A stretch of DNA of 5,722 nucleotides from Methanosarcina sp. Its GTDB lineage: Archaea; Halobacteriota; Methanosarcinia; Methanosarcinales; Methanosarcinaceae. The position numbers and the translations under genes are program-made. Of the stretch, positions 5,706-5,722 are shown piece by piece. The notes beneath the pieces are model-generated. The model was not told the origin of the DNA. It saw only the letters and a list, made by a program, of their open reading frames with translations, and made no database searches. Where the stretch lies: the NCBI GenBank assembly GCA_013330315.1, contig DUIO01000008.1, positions 2,646-8,367 of the forward strand, written 5' to 3'. Position 1 is the first letter of the stretch. Every line of letters begins with the position of its first letter.

Positions 5706-5722
5706 AGCTTTTTCCCTATTTC

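Overview
The window looks like a piece of a Methanosarcina-type methanogen chromosome (Archaea, Euryarchaeota). This rests on protein recognition. There is the winged-helix start of an archaeal CTP-dependent riboflavin kinase, two HVO_0476-family zinc-ribbon proteins, an archaeal protein-L-isoaspartate methyltransferase and a DUF151 protein with the sequence style of Methanosarcina. Promoter-like elements are TATA-type and several starts lack a clear Shine-Dalgarno, which also fits archaea. The species cannot be fixed from the sequence alone.

Layout. (1) Positions 1-178, minus strand: the 5' end of ribK, cut by the window edge. Its leader region carries an 18-bp near-perfect palindrome (194-211), a plausible autoregulatory operator. 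(2) Positions 179-360: a divergent control region with a second inverted repeat and a forward TATA-like box. (3) Positions 361-2375, plus strand: two tandem paralogous zinc-ribbon genes, the first lacking the C-terminal part, then pcm overlapping the end of the second. (4) Positions 2503-2967: a DUF151 / bifunctional nuclease family gene with its own AT-rich promoter region containing inverted repeats. (5) Positions 2968-3355: a 388-base gap with T-rich terminator-like tracts, a TATA-like element and no convincing gene. (6) Positions 3356-4342, plus: an AT-rich family 2 glycosyltransferase with C-terminal membrane segments. (7) Positions 4343-4493: a convergent spacer with possible terminator structure and a weak trace of an insertion-sequence end. 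(8) Positions 4494-5705, minus: a complete family 4 glycosyltransferase.

The left half is housekeeping: flavin cofactor synthesis, zinc-ribbon proteins of unknown role, repair of damaged aspartyl residues and a conserved putative nuclease. The right half is the edge of a surface-polysaccharide or glycoprotein glycosylation region, where gene direction changes and composition becomes more AT-rich. The points most worth following are the palindrome at the ribK promoter, the tight zinc-ribbon/pcm overlap and the truncated zinc-ribbon paralogue, whose lost tail may be partly visible in another frame. I found no CRISPR array, tRNA, rRNA or complete mobile element, and no clearly new multi-gene system.
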